Below are positions 41,511-50,956 of a DNA stretch of 64,000 nt, one piece after another; positions within the stretch are counted from its first letter, which is position 1; each line of letters begins with the position of its first letter. Origin of the DNA: an uncultured Eubacteriales bacterium (lineage in GTDB: Bacteria; Bacillota; Clostridia; Oscillospirales; CAG-272); assembly GCA_934446065.1 (NCBI GenBank), contig CAKSDP010000003.1, forward strand, positions 1-64,000. The letters run 5' to 3'. Position numbers and translations under genes: made by a program. The notes under the pieces were generated by a model, which was not told the origin of the DNA, made no database searches, and saw only the letters and a program-made list of their open reading frames with translations.

Positions 41511-42730
41511 TTGACAAGGAAACGGCGGAAGTTCTTCTTTCCCTTACGGACGATGAGTCCGTCGGCAAAAGTTGCGATATTGACCGTCTCGTCGAAGCGC
41601 TCCGCTTTGGTCTCGCCGTAAATGACGCCGCCCTGTGCGATCAGGCGCTTTGCCTCGCCCTTGGAGGGAGCCATTTTTCCGACGACGAGCAGATCTGCGA
41701 TACCGATCTTGCCGTCCGTGAAATCGGAGGCGGAAAGCTCGGTCGTGGGCATATCCTCGGACGCTCCGCCTGCCGCGAACACGGCTCTTGCCGCCTCAAG
41801 TGCGCGGTCTGCCTCGTCTTTGCCGTGGATCATCGCGGTCACCTCATACGCAAGCTTTTCCTTTGCGCGGTTGATATCGCTTCCGTCGAGGTGCTCGTAC
41901 TCGGCGATCTCCTCGAGCGGCATGAACGTCAGCATCTTCATGCAGTTGATGACGTCGGCGTCGGCGATATTTCTCCAATACTGGAAGAACTCGTAGGGGG
42001 AGACTCTGTCCGCGTCGAGCCAGAGTGCGCCCCTCTCGGTCTTACCCATCTTCTTGCCCTCGCTCGTGAGCAGGAGCTTGAACGTAAGTCCGTAGACATC
42101 GCGTCCGGTCTTGCGGCGGACAAGCTCGACGCCGCCGATGATGTTCGACCACTGGTCGTCGCCGCCCATCTCGAGCGTGCAGCCGTAATCCTGATTCAGG
42201 CGGTAGAAGTCGTAGCTCTGCATGGTCATATAGTTGAACTCGAGGAAGGTGAGTCCGGAATCAAGGCGCGACTTATAGCACTCCGCGCCAAGCATTCTGT
42301 TGACGGTGAAATGCGGGCCTACCTCGCGGATATAATCAATATAATTCATTCCGAGAAGCCAGTCGCCGTTGTTGACGAACAGAGCCTTTCCGTCGGAGGT
42401 GTCGATGAATCTGCCCATCTGAGCCTTGAGGTGCTCGATGTTGTTCGCGATCTCCTCCTTGGTCATCATACGGCGCATATCGTTCTTACCCGAGGGGTCG
42501 CCGATCATGGCGGTACCGCCGCCGAAGACCGCGATCGGTCTGTGGCCGGCTCTCTGCATATGTGCCATTATCTTCATCTGGATAAAGTGACCGATGTGGA
42601 GGCTGTCCGCCGTGGGGTCAAAACCGATATAGAACGTGGTTCCCTTGCCGTCGAGCAGCTTCTCGACCGCCTCCTCGTTCGTGCACTGCGCGATCATTCC
42701 TCTGTCTTTGAATTCCTTAAACAAGCTCAT
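41507..42730 (-). CDS. tyrS: Tyrosyl-tRNA synthetase
   Basis: 407 residues. The class I signature is LHIGH (residues 44-48), the KMSKS-type loop reads KMGKT near residue 230, and an S4 RNA-binding domain lies at the C-terminus. It charges tRNA-Tyr. Unlike many firmicute tyrS genes, it has no T-box upstream; only 48 bases separate it from recN. Confidence 0.96.
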   Translation of the reverse strand: MSLFKEFKDRGMIAQCTNEEAVEKLLDGKGTTFYIGFDPTADSLHIGHFIQMKIMAHMQRAGHRPIAVFGGGTAMIGDPSGKNDMRRMMTKEEIANNIEHLKAQMGRFIDTSDGKALFVNNGDWLLGMNYIDYIREVGPHFTVNRMLGAECYKSRLDSGLTFLEFNYMTMQSYDFYRLNQDYGCTLEMGGDDQWSNIIGGVELVRRKTGRDVYGLTFKLLLTSEGKKMGKTERGALWLDADRVSPYEFFQYWRNIADADVINCMKMLTFMPLEEIAEYEHLDGSDINRAKEKLAYEVTAMIHGKDEADRALEAARAVFAAGGASEDMPTTELSASDFTDGKIGIADLLVVGKMAPSKGEAKRLIAQGGVIYGETKAERFDETVNIATFADGLIVRKGKKNFRRFLVK

Positions 42731-42778
42731 TTTTTCACTTGGGGCATACGCCCGCCTTTCCTTGTATTGTATATAGAT

Positions 42779-44467
42779 TTAATTTTTTGTGTTTTTCATG
42801 CCGTCGAGCATTTCCGCTGCGGCGGCTCTTTGCGCATCCGTTATATCGACGCCGCCGATTATGCGGGATATTTCCCTGACGCGGCCGTCGCGGTCAAGCT
42901 CCTCGACGGTGCTTTCGGCTCTGCCCGAGACCTCGGTCTTGCGTATGAACATATGATGATCGGCGAGGGATGCGATCTGCGGCGAATGTGTGACGCAGAG
43001 CACCTGTGCGCCGTCCGCGAGAGAGCGCAGCATACGCCCCATCTTCTCGGACGTACCGCCGGAAACTCCGGCGTCGATCTCATCAAATATATACGTATCT
43101 GCGGGATGCTTCTCGGCAAGAGCGCATTTCAGCGACAGCATGGCGCGCGCCATCTCGCCGCCCGAGGCACAGCGTCCCAGCTCTGCCGGAGGCTCGCCGG
43201 GGTTTGCAGATATCATAAACGTGACGTCGTCGCGGCCCGAAGCCGAAAATCCGTCATGCTCGCCTGCGGCGGGGACTATTCTCACAAGGAACCGCACCTT
43301 AGGCATATCAAGCTCGGTCATATACGCGCACACCTTTGCCGACAACTCATCTGCGGCGGCGCGGCGGCGCGCGGTAAGCGTATCCGCGATCTTCATTGCA
43401 GCCGCCCTCAGCTTCTCATAATCACGTTCAAGCTCATCTATAACGAGGTCGCTCGATTCGAGTCCGTCGAGGCGGGCTGCTGCGTCGGCTCTGAATTTCT
43501 TTATCTCGGCGATCGTTGCGCCGTACTTATTCTTCAGCCGATCGATCTGCCTCAGTCTCATTTCGGCGGCGTTTATCGTCCGCTCCGGATCGTCGTCCGT
43601 ATCTATCACCGCTGCGGCGTCCTCAGCCATACCGATAAGCTCATACTTCATATTTTCAAGCCTTTCGGCGTACTCGTCCGCCTTATCCATCACGTCGCTC
43701 ATCTGCCTGAAAGCGGCGGCGGCTCTGTCGATAAGGTACGGAGCCGAGCCTTTTTCAGAATCGGACAGCGCACGCGTTATCAGCGTGACGTGACGCGCAA
43801 GCTTGTCGGCGGCTCGCGCCTTTATGAGGATGCGCTCGAGCTTCTCGCACTCGGCGTCATCCGAAAGCTTGGCTTTGTCGATCTCCTTTATCTGATACGA
43901 CAGGATGTCGCTCATCATCGCTTTTTCCTTGATGCTCTCGCGGAAGCGTGCAAGCTCCGTCCTGTTGTCGAGCAGCTTGCGATAGAGTACGGAATACTCG
44001 TCCACGAGCGCTTCTGTCTCAGCATACTCGTCGAGCAGGCGCAGGTGGACGGATCGGTCGGACAGGGCGCGGCTGTCGCTCTGCCCCGATATTCCGAGAA
44101 GAAAATCCGTCATCTCGCGCAGCGCCGCGATCGGCACGCTCTCGCCGTTGACCTTGGCGCTGCTCCTGCCGTCCGACGTAAAGCGGCGCACGATCTCGAT
44201 CTCGCCGTTCTCGTCGGCTGCAAGCGACAGTCTCTCGGGCAGCGATTTTTTGTCCGCAACATCGAATATTGCACGCACGCTTGCAACCGTTTCGCCGCTA
44301 CGCACCATATCCTTGGATGCTCTTGCACCGGCGATAAGCTCGAGGCTGTCGATAAGTATTGATTTTCCGGCGCCGGTCTCACCGGTCATGACGGTGAAGC
44401 CGTCGGAAAACTCAATATTCACAGACTTCGCAACCGCGATATTCTGTATTGAAAGTGCGCGAAGCAC
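42779..44467 (-). CDS. recN: DNA repair protein RecN
   Basis: 562 residues of an SMC-like ATPase. Walker A is GETGAGKSIL (residues ~30-39), with a long coiled-coil middle, a signature region CASGGEMARAML and Walker B TYIFDEIDAGVSG. It works in double-strand break repair. GTG 44467 is preceded by the near-perfect ribosome site GGAGGTGATA. The argR-recN order is standard in Firmicutes. Confidence 0.95.
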   Translation of the reverse strand: MLRALSIQNIAVAKSVNIEFSDGFTVMTGETGAGKSILIDSLELIAGARASKDMVRSGETVASVRAIFDVADKKSLPERLSLAADENGEIEIVRRFTSDGRSSAKVNGESVPIAALREMTDFLLGISGQSDSRALSDRSVHLRLLDEYAETEALVDEYSVLYRKLLDNRTELARFRESIKEKAMMSDILSYQIKEIDKAKLSDDAECEKLERILIKARAADKLARHVTLITRALSDSEKGSAPYLIDRAAAAFRQMSDVMDKADEYAERLENMKYELIGMAEDAAAVIDTDDDPERTINAAEMRLRQIDRLKNKYGATIAEIKKFRADAAARLDGLESSDLVIDELERDYEKLRAAAMKIADTLTARRRAAADELSAKVCAYMTELDMPKVRFLVRIVPAAGEHDGFSASGRDDVTFMISANPGEPPAELGRCASGGEMARAMLSLKCALAEKHPADTYIFDEIDAGVSGGTSEKMGRMLRSLADGAQVLCVTHSPQIASLADHHMFIRKTEVSGRAESTVEELDRDGRVREISRIIGGVDITDAQRAAAAEMLDGMKNTKN

Positions 44468-44483
44468 ACTATCACCTCCGGAT

Positions 44484-44936
44484 TCAGATTCCGGCAGACT
44501 TCTCCATCTGCCGCGAGAAATTTTTCGCCGCTTCCTCGCTCTTCGTGACGACGATTATCGTATCGTCGCCCGCGACGCAGCCGAGCACCTCGTCCGATTT
44601 CTGCGAATCGACACCTGCCGCTACGGCGTTGGCAAGTCCGGGATACGTTTTGAGGACGACGATATTTCCGGCGCACGCCGCGCTCTTCAGCGAATGGGAT
44701 ATCGTGACGCCGTATACGGCGGTGCCGTCGTTTTTGCCGTCGTCCGGCAGGATGTACGTATATCTTCCGTCGGTTCCCTGCGCTTTTGTTATTTTCATTT
44801 CACGGATATCGCGCGACACAGTTGCCTGCGTCACATCGTATCCGGCGTCGCGGAGATGGCTTATAAGCTCATCCTGCGTTTCCACGCCGACATTCTTTAT
44901 GATATCCGTTATTTTTTGCTGCCTCTTTGACTTCAT
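44484..44936 (-). CDS. argR: Arginine repressor
   Basis: 150 residues. The N-terminal winged helix (QATVSRDIREMKI) binds ARG boxes, and the C-terminal oligomerisation/arginine-binding domain carries GCVAGDDTIIVV. It lies 34 bases after nadK and 16 bases before recN. Family role: arginine-dependent repression of arginine synthesis and activation of catabolism. Confidence 0.95.
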   Translation of the reverse strand: MKSKRQQKITDIIKNVGVETQDELISHLRDAGYDVTQATVSRDIREMKITKAQGTDGRYTYILPDDGKNDGTAVYGVTISHSLKSAACAGNIVVLKTYPGLANAVAAGVDSQKSDEVLGCVAGDDTIIVVTKSEEAAKNFSRQMEKSAGI

Positions 44937-44970
44937 TTACCGAATCCCCTTCATCTGATCTGAAAATCCG

Positions 44971-45858
44971 TTAATTTGACTTTGACGCCGATGCTCTGTA
45001 CTTCGACATTTTACGGCTGAGGATATCGAGGAATCCCTGATCCTTTACCCGCACGAGCTTTGCACGCACAGGGGATTTTTCGATTATCACGCGGTCGCAT
45101 TCGTTTATGTGAAACGTTTCGTCGCCGTCGAGCGTCAGAAAGACGCTGTTCTCGCGGCAGCTTGCCGATCGGAACTCGAGCACGGAATTTCCGCTGTACA
45201 GCACGGGGCGCTGCTGCAGCGAATGCGGGCAGATCGGAGTCGATATGATAATATCGAGTGCCGGATCGGCGACGGGACCACCCGCCGACATTGAATATGC
45301 GGTAGAGCCGGTCGGGGTCGCGAGTATCATTCCGTCGGAGCGGTTTGCCTGTGCGAGCACTCCGTCACAGTACAGATCGAAGTTGAGGATACGCGGGACG
45401 GGGCCGTTTGACAGCACGGCATCGTTCAGCACCGGACGTGCGGGGCGCACGGTTTCGTCGGGGCGCTCTATTCTCACGTCGAGCATTATCCGATCGTCGG
45501 TATGGAAATCGCCCTGCACTATGCGTCGGACAAGCTCGGTTTCCGACACCTCAAGCTCTGCGAGGTATCCGAGATGTCCCATGTTCACACCGAGCACGGG
45601 GACGCCGAACGGCGCGAACTCGCGCGCTGCTTTGATTATCGTTCCGTCGCCGCCGAAAACGACGACAAGCTCGCTTTCGAGGTACTCCTTCTCTGGCGGA
45701 AGCACGTCCGCACGATCCACGAGCATAGACTCGTTTGCCCTCTTATCGGATGCGACAAGGCGGCACCCCATGAGACTCAGCTCGTGAAGAAACGCCGCGA
45801 CCCGCAAATGCTCGTCTTCGGCAAGCGGGCGGCATCTTACAGAAACCGTTTTCAGCAT
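44971..45858 (-). CDS. nadK: NAD kinase
   Basis: 295 residues. The GGDGT motif is at residues 69-73, followed by NxGxLGYLAEL and the conserved TPTGSTAYSMSAGGP. It makes NADP from NAD and ATP. ATG 45858 has AGAGGTG at the right spacing; the GTG two codons earlier is too close. It overlaps the tlyA 3' end by 7 bases. Confidence 0.95.
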   Translation of the reverse strand: MLKTVSVRCRPLAEDEHLRVAAFLHELSLMGCRLVASDKRANESMLVDRADVLPPEKEYLESELVVVFGGDGTIIKAAREFAPFGVPVLGVNMGHLGYLAELEVSETELVRRIVQGDFHTDDRIMLDVRIERPDETVRPARPVLNDAVLSNGPVPRILNFDLYCDGVLAQANRSDGMILATPTGSTAYSMSAGGPVADPALDIIISTPICPHSLQQRPVLYSGNSVLEFRSASCRENSVFLTLDGDETFHINECDRVIIEKSPVRAKLVRVKDQGFLDILSRKMSKYRASASKSN

Positions 45859-46637
45859 CGGCACACCTCTTTTACTGTGGATTCAAAGCTTTCGCGGCTT
45901 ACATTGCCGTCGGTGGAATTTTTGAGATATATTAGAAACTCGCGATTTCCGTCGCCGCCGGTGACGGGAGATGCGGCAACACCGCAGACGGACAGTCCCG
46001 AATCGACTGCGCACTTTGCGACGCGCATCACCGCGAGCGCGTGAGATTTCGGGTCACGGACGATCCCGCCGTGCGAGAGCGCCGAGCGGTCAAGCTCAAA
46101 CTGAGGCTTGACAAGTCCGACGTAGATACCGTCGGGGACAAGTATCTCGCCGATCTGCGGCAGAATAAGTGTTTGAGAGATAAACGAGACGTCGAGCACG
46201 GCGATATCGGCAGAATAGCCTACATCCTTCGATGTAAGAAATCTTGCGTTGAAGCCCTCGAGGGAGCGGACACGCGGATCAGACGCGATACGCGGATCAA
46301 GCTGACCGTGACCCGAATCGACTGCGCACACTGTTGCGGCGCCGCGTCGAAGCAGACAATCGGTAAATCCTCCGGTAGAGGCGCCGATATCGACCGCGCG
46401 CATATCCGCGACGTTTATGCCGAAACATTCGAACGCGAACTCGAGCTTTACGCCGCCGCGTCCGACATAGTCATGGACAAGTCCTGTAAGCGTGACGGTT
46501 TCGCTGCCCGAAAGCTCGAACGATGCTCTGCGGTCGGTTCTGCCGTCGACTGAGACAAGTCCCGCCTTTATGCACTGCGCCGCCATGCTCCGACTCTTGA
46601 CAAGCCCCGTTTCCTTGAGGTAGACGTCGAGCCGCAT
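45852..46637 (-). CDS. tlyA: TlyA-family rRNA 2'-O-methyltransferase / hemolysin-like
   Basis: 261 residues. An N-terminal S4 domain (MRLDVYLKETGLVKSR) precedes a Rossmann methyltransferase domain (AVDIGASTGGFTDCLL; VLDVSFIS). TlyA methylates ribosomal RNA in some bacteria; the exact site is not readable here. ATG 46637 overlaps the ispA stop (TGATG) and is set by the start of the S4 domain. dxs, which usually lies between ispA and tlyA, is absent. Confidence 0.93.
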   Translation of the reverse strand: MRLDVYLKETGLVKSRSMAAQCIKAGLVSVDGRTDRRASFELSGSETVTLTGLVHDYVGRGGVKLEFAFECFGINVADMRAVDIGASTGGFTDCLLRRGAATVCAVDSGHGQLDPRIASDPRVRSLEGFNARFLTSKDVGYSADIAVLDVSFISQTLILPQIGEILVPDGIYVGLVKPQFELDRSALSHGGIVRDPKSHALAVMRVAKCAVDSGLSVCGVAASPVTGGDGNREFLIYLKNSTDGNVSRESFESTVKEVCRC

Positions 46638-47533
46638 CAGAATTTTCTCGTACAGAGGAAGCGTGCAAGGTCGGTGAGGGTCTCGCTGCCGGGCAGATCC
46701 TCGATCGCGCGGCACGCGGCTTCCGTCAGTCCGCGATACTCCTTTACCGCTTCGTCAGTTGTCATATAGTAGGTTGACGTATGCTTGTCGTTTTTCTCGT
46801 CGCTGCCGATCGGTTTACCTACAAGCGCCTCATCACCGATCACGTCGAGGACATCGTCCTGTATCTGGAAGGCAAGACCGAGTGCAATGCCGTAGGTTTG
46901 CAGGCTGTCAAGCACATCGTCGGAAGGCTCGTCCGTTGCGGCGTAATAGCCGGCAAACAGCGCCGCACAGATCAGCGCTCCTGTTTTGAGGTTATACATA
47001 TGGCAGAGCTTTTCGTAATTGTCGATCGTACCGGAGAGGTCAAGCTCCTGACCGCCCGCCATTCCCGCGACACCGGAGAGTCTGCCGTAGCTGCGGCCGA
47101 CTGTAACTGTTGCCGCAGGGGTAGCGAACTCGTTTGAGGCTACGGTCTGGAACGCAAGAGACAAGAGCGAATCTCCGGCAAGGAGAGCCACGGCTTCACC
47201 GAATGCCTTATGGCACGAGGGTTTTCCGCGCCGCATATCGTCGTTGTCCATAGCCGGAAGGTCGTCATGGATGAGCGAATAGGCGTGGATCATCTCGATC
47301 GCAGCCGCAAACGGCGCTGCCGCGTGCTCATCTGCCCCGAACATTCTTGCGGTCGCCATTGTAAGAAATGCGCGTATACGCTTTCCGCCTCCGAGGACGG
47401 AATATCTCATTGCATCCGCGAGCGGCGTCACGCCGATCGCATCGTATGAGAGATAGCCCTCAAGGACGCCCTCGATGAACTCGGAATTCTCTTGAAGCAG
47501 GGCTTTTACCCTGTCGAAATTGTACTCACTCAT
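46637..47533 (-). CDS. ispA: Geranylgeranyl/farnesyl diphosphate synthase (polyprenyl synthetase)
   Basis: 298 residues. The first Asp-rich motif is LIHDDLPAMDNDDMRRG near residue 84, the second FQIQDDVLDVIGD near 220. Length and sequence fit bacterial FPP synthase, which condenses IPP with DMAPP/GPP. The start overlaps the xseB stop (ATGA), placing it in the xseA-xseB-ispA operon. Confidence 0.95.
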   Translation of the reverse strand: MSEYNFDRVKALLQENSEFIEGVLEGYLSYDAIGVTPLADAMRYSVLGGGKRIRAFLTMATARMFGADEHAAAPFAAAIEMIHAYSLIHDDLPAMDNDDMRRGKPSCHKAFGEAVALLAGDSLLSLAFQTVASNEFATPAATVTVGRSYGRLSGVAGMAGGQELDLSGTIDNYEKLCHMYNLKTGALICAALFAGYYAATDEPSDDVLDSLQTYGIALGLAFQIQDDVLDVIGDEALVGKPIGSDEKNDKHTSTYYMTTDEAVKEYRGLTEAACRAIEDLPGSETLTDLARFLCTRKF

Positions 47534-47784
47534 GCTCCCTGGACCCCCGATTCCGGTTTATTCTCATCCGCGATCTCACTTCCGTCGGATGTGAGGAAGC
47601 GTACCTTCTGCTCGGCACGGTCGAGCTTTGAATTGCACAGCTTTACGAGGGCGACGCCCTCCTCGAACACCTCGAGCGAACAGTCAAGCGGTGCGCCGCC
47701 GCTCTCAAGGTACTTGACTATCTCCTCAAGGCGCGCCATAGCCGCCTCGAACGTTAATTCCTTCTTTTCGTTATTTTCAGCCAT
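47530..47784 (-). CDS. xseB: Exonuclease VII small subunit
   Basis: 84 residues, with the XseB core LTFEAAMARLEEIVKYLESG and a helical C-terminal part (LKLC...LDRAEQKV). It partners XseA in single-strand DNA degradation. It lies 32 bases after xseA and overlaps ispA. Confidence 0.94.
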   Translation of the reverse strand: MAENNEKKELTFEAAMARLEEIVKYLESGGAPLDCSLEVFEEGVALVKLCNSKLDRAEQKVRFLTSDGSEIADENKPESGVQGA

Positions 47785-47816
47785 ACTGCCGATCCTTTCA
47801 GTTCATGTGCGCGGTG

Positions 47817-49040
47817 TCAGCGCGTCTCGTTTTTCGTTATTTCCCTGACCTCTGCGCCGACCACACCGTCGCACAGACGCAGGTTTATTTTTTCGCCGGC
47901 GGCGAGCTGTGACACGCTCTTAACTATTTTTCCGTCGGTATCGTAGACGGCGCCGTAGCCGCGCGTCAGCACCGCAAGCGGATCGAGCGCCGACAGCTTT
48001 CCTGCGGCAAGCGCGAGCGCTGCCCGTCCGTCCGAGGCTTTCTTCTGTGCCGACATATTGAGCTTCTCCGAGAAGTACGCAAGGGTCATGCGGCGCTCGT
48101 CGATCTGGTACGTCGGATCGGACAGTGTGCGCGTCTCCGAGTACCGCTTTAGCGTATCCCGCGCGGCGGCGATACGCTGCGAAAGCAGGGCGCTCTCGCG
48201 GCGGATTATGTTTGATATCTTATGCTTCAGCTCGGCTGTATCTGGTACTGCGATCTCGGCTGCCGCAGACGGGGTCGGTGCGCGCATATCCGCGACGAAA
48301 TCCGCGATCGTGAAGTCCGTTTCATGCCCGACAGCCGATATCACCGGTATGGGCGACGCGGCGATCTTCCGTGCGAGCAGCTCGGAGTTGAACGCCCACA
48401 GATCCTCAATCGAACCGCCGCCGCGCCCGATTATTATAACGTCGGCACTGCCGGTCTTTGCGAAATAGTCAAGCCCTGCGATAAGAGACGCGACAGCGCC
48501 CTCTCCCTGCACGAGCGCCGGATACACCGTCACCTCCGCAAACGGGAAGCGGCGTCCGGTAACGTTGATTATATCACGCACTGCGGCGCCGGTCGCCGAG
48601 GTTATTACCCCGACGCGCGAGGGAATCTTCGGCAGCGGGCGTTTGCGCTCGGCGGAAAACAGTCCCTCCGCCTCGAGCTTTCGCTTGAGCTGTTCGTATG
48701 CGATATACAGCGATCCGACGCCGTCCGGTTCAAGCGAATCGGCGTAGAGCTGATACTGGCCGTCCCGCACGAATGCGGATATTCTGCCGTGCGCCACGAC
48801 GAGCATTCCGTTCTCCGGAACGAATGTCATTTTGGCAGCGGAGGATTTGAACATCACGGCACGGAGCGCCGAGGTATCGTCCTTCAGTGAAAAATAGTAG
48901 TGGCCCGTGCTGTAATGATTCTTGAAATTTGAAATTTCGCCCTTGATATAGACATCGCGGAGCCGCACGTCTGCGTCAACGAGCGATTTCACGTACTCAT
49001 TCAGTTGTGTTACGCTGAGCGCCGATGATACATCTGCCAT
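47817..49040 (-). CDS. xseA: Exonuclease VII large subunit
   Basis: 407 residues. An N-terminal OB fold (VRLRDVYIKGEISNFK) is followed by the catalytic domain with VGVITSATGAAVRDI, IGRGGGSIEDLWAFN and AVGHETDFTIADFVAD. A coiled-coil tail and the C-terminal LTRGYG motif end the protein. Length is normal. Confidence 0.95.
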   Translation of the reverse strand: MADVSSALSVTQLNEYVKSLVDADVRLRDVYIKGEISNFKNHYSTGHYYFSLKDDTSALRAVMFKSSAAKMTFVPENGMLVVAHGRISAFVRDGQYQLYADSLEPDGVGSLYIAYEQLKRKLEAEGLFSAERKRPLPKIPSRVGVITSATGAAVRDIINVTGRRFPFAEVTVYPALVQGEGAVASLIAGLDYFAKTGSADVIIIGRGGGSIEDLWAFNSELLARKIAASPIPVISAVGHETDFTIADFVADMRAPTPSAAAEIAVPDTAELKHKISNIIRRESALLSQRIAAARDTLKRYSETRTLSDPTYQIDERRMTLAYFSEKLNMSAQKKASDGRAALALAAGKLSALDPLAVLTRGYGAVYDTDGKIVKSVSQLAAGEKINLRLCDGVVGAEVREITKNETR

Positions 49041-49073
49041 TGCGTACTCCTTTCGGTTTGTTCGGATATATAT

Positions 49074-50027
49074 TTATTTCGTGCCGCACTCGCACATCTG
49101 TGTCAGAACGGCGATTCCGGCGGCGTTGTCGCAGGAATACTCCGGCTCGGCGAAATACCGATCCTCGCCCGACAGTCTGTCTCGGAGTATGCGGCAGCTC
49201 ATTACGCCTCCGGCGAACACGACCGGGACCCGCCCGAATTTTTCGTACACGCCGTCAAACATTGCCGAGATGACGTCGCCGACGGCGCGGATCACAAATG
49301 CTGCCGTAAGCGTTCTGTCGCCGCTCGAGGCGTAAAGCTCGAGCGCCTTATTCTCAAGGCCGGAGAGATTGCACTCGATTCCGCGGACGGATATTCTCGC
49401 ACGCGGTATCTTTGACGTACAGGCAAGGGCGAGTTTCTCCATCTCCCGCCCCGCGGGAAAATCAAGTCCCATAGCGACTCCGACGCGGTCGATGAGCTGA
49501 CCCGCGTTGAGGTCAAGCGTACCGCCGACGGTCCTCGGGAATATGACCCGCTCGGGATCCGGCGTAACGCTTATGATATCGGTAGTACCGCCGGAGACGT
49601 GGAATGCCGCAAACTCACGTGCGGCAAGGTCACGCGCATCGGCTGAATAAAGAGCGGCGGCGATATGCCCCGCCTGATGTGAAAAGCGGTGGAGCGGTAC
49701 GCCATGCGCTGCCGCTGTCATTTCGGCAAGCGCAAGTCCGGTCATAAAGCACGGCATATACGAGCCTTCGGCATACGTGGGAGTTGCGGAAACGCCCACT
49801 GCGGCAACGGCGCCGCCGTGACGTTCAACGCACGCGCGGACGGCTGCTGCTGCGAACTCCGAATTTTTGATATGCTGAAACACGGCATCGCTCTGCCGCA
49901 GTCCGCGCTCGCTGGGCTTGACCGTCAGGAGCTGTCTGAAGCTCTCAAGCACGGTTCCGCTCTCGTCGGTGAGCGCAGCCGATGTGGTATAGTTGCTGGT
50001 ATCTATACCGAGGTAGAGCTTACTCAT
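49074..50027 (-). CDS. TsaD/Kae1-like paralogue (ASKHA fold)
   Basis: 317 residues. GIDTSNYTTSAAL opens the ASKHA fold, HxxxH is present as HQAGH (a metal site in TsaD), and HVSGGTTDI and VFAGGVMS follow. True TsaD starts GIETSCDET and makes the t6A tRNA base, so this looks like the clostridial Kae1-like paralogue that sits next to nusB/xseA. Catalytic role unknown. ATG 50027 overlaps the nusB stop by 8 bases. Confidence 0.83.
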   Translation of the reverse strand: MSKLYLGIDTSNYTTSAALTDESGTVLESFRQLLTVKPSERGLRQSDAVFQHIKNSEFAAAAVRACVERHGGAVAAVGVSATPTYAEGSYMPCFMTGLALAEMTAAAHGVPLHRFSHQAGHIAAALYSADARDLAAREFAAFHVSGGTTDIISVTPDPERVIFPRTVGGTLDLNAGQLIDRVGVAMGLDFPAGREMEKLALACTSKIPRARISVRGIECNLSGLENKALELYASSGDRTLTAAFVIRAVGDVISAMFDGVYEKFGRVPVVFAGGVMSCRILRDRLSGEDRYFAEPEYSCDNAAGIAVLTQMCECGTK

Positions 50028-50478
50028 CGGTGCTGTCAGCCGCAGGCTGCATTTCTGCCGGAGTCTCGACATCCGCCACATCGGGCAGATCCGCTGTCAC
50101 GGCGCTGTTGAGGATACCGTTGACAAACGCCGGAGCGGTGTCGGCGTCGTATTTTTTCGCAAGCTCGACCGCCTCGTTTATCGCGATATTCGGTGCGAGG
50201 GATTTCACCTTGATATCGTACAGTGCAACGGTAAGTATAGCCTTTGTAACGGGTGCGATACGATCCACGTTCCATCCATCGGCGAGCGAATCGATCATCT
50301 TCTCAAAGTATGCCTTCTCGGCGATGATATACTCAAGTCCCTTTTTGATATAGCGGTAGTTCTCAAAGCCGCGCTCCTCGCGGGCGCTCTCATAGATATC
50401 GGCGGCACTTTTCTCCGGGCTGAATTCGGATTCATAGACAAGTGTGAAAAGTATGTCGCGCGCTTCTGATTTAGTCAT
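50020..50478 (-). CDS. nusB: Transcription antitermination factor NusB
   Basis: 152 residues, all-helical, with the NusB core (ILTVALYDI, NIAINEAVELAKKY, FVNGILN). It binds boxA RNA with NusE in rRNA antitermination. ATG 50478 has AAAGGAAAGG upstream; the longer ORF start is rejected. An acidic/Ala-rich C-terminal tail of about 20 residues is extra. It is the first gene of the nusB-to-dnaE run, with its own consensus promoter. Confidence 0.94.
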   Translation of the reverse strand: MTKSEARDILFTLVYESEFSPEKSAADIYESAREERGFENYRYIKKGLEYIIAEKAYFEKMIDSLADGWNVDRIAPVTKAILTVALYDIKVKSLAPNIAINEAVELAKKYDADTAPAFVNGILNSAVTADLPDVADVETPAEMQPAADSTDE

Positions 50479-50551
50479 AAAAAACCTTTCCTTTGCCGGG
50501 AAATTTTCAGGCAAGCTCTGATTTGCGGCTGTGTATTATATTTCAATGTAT

Positions 50552-50580
50552 ATTATACATCCATATGCATAAAAAGTCAA
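50552..50580 (-). promoter_or_regulatory. Promoter of the nusB operon
   Basis: Minus-strand TTGACT (50575-50580), a 17-base spacer and TATAAT (50552-50557). Confidence 0.88.
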
Positions 50581-50611
50581 TGAAGATACAAACAAAACAG
50601 GTGTGCAAAGG

Positions 50612-50646
50612 ACACAAAAACGGAGCCGACGTAAGTGTCAGCTCCG
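50612..50646 (-). terminator. Terminator after divIC
   Basis: Minus-strand CGGAGC(t)GAC / GTC(g)GCTCCG stem with a 6-base loop, followed by TTTTTGTG. It separates the divIC cluster from nusB. Confidence 0.87.
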
Positions 50647-50677
50647 CTTATCGGTTAAAGTTCGATCGTCTGCCGTA

Positions 50678-50956
50678 TCAGTCGGCAAGATCATTATAAA
50701 ACACGACCTCGTCGGGAAGCACAAGTCCAAGCTTTTCCTTGGCAACGCCCTCGACGTACTCGTCGTCAAAATCGGCGGCAAGCCTGTTTTTCAGTCGGCG
50801 GACATACGCCTCCGACTCCTCAACGCTTGCTTTTACCTCCGTGTATTCACGGCTGAGATCATTCAGCTCAAGTTTGAGTCTGAACAGGGTAACAACACAG
50901 AATGCGCAGAAAACGACCAGCACGAGTTTAATTATCGCGCGCGGTTTTCGGGTCAT
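50678..50956 (-). CDS. divIC: FtsL/DivIC-type septum formation initiator
   Basis: 92 residues: a short basic cytoplasmic N-terminus, one membrane helix (~10-28), a coiled coil (~30-62) and the C-terminal motif YVEGVAKEKLGLVLPDEVVF typical of DivIC. It helps assemble the division septum. ATG 50956 has GAGGTGA 6 bases upstream; the GTG one codon earlier is too close. It overlaps yabQ by 29 bases. Confidence 0.92.
   Translation of the reverse strand: MTRKPRAIIKLVLVVFCAFCVVTLFRLKLELNDLSREYTEVKASVEESEAYVRRLKNRLAADFDDEYVEGVAKEKLGLVLPDEVVFYNDLAD

Noticed and set aside
42730..42779. T-box upstream of tyrS
   Set aside because: The gap to recN is under 50 bases, with no stem I or TGGN motif.
41825..44362. 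Open plus-strand frame of 845 codons opposite tyrS and recN
   Set aside because: It lies antisense to two clear genes with full family motifs. Its translation is low-complexity and Arg/His-rich, with no recognised domain. It is an artefact of high-GC codon use.
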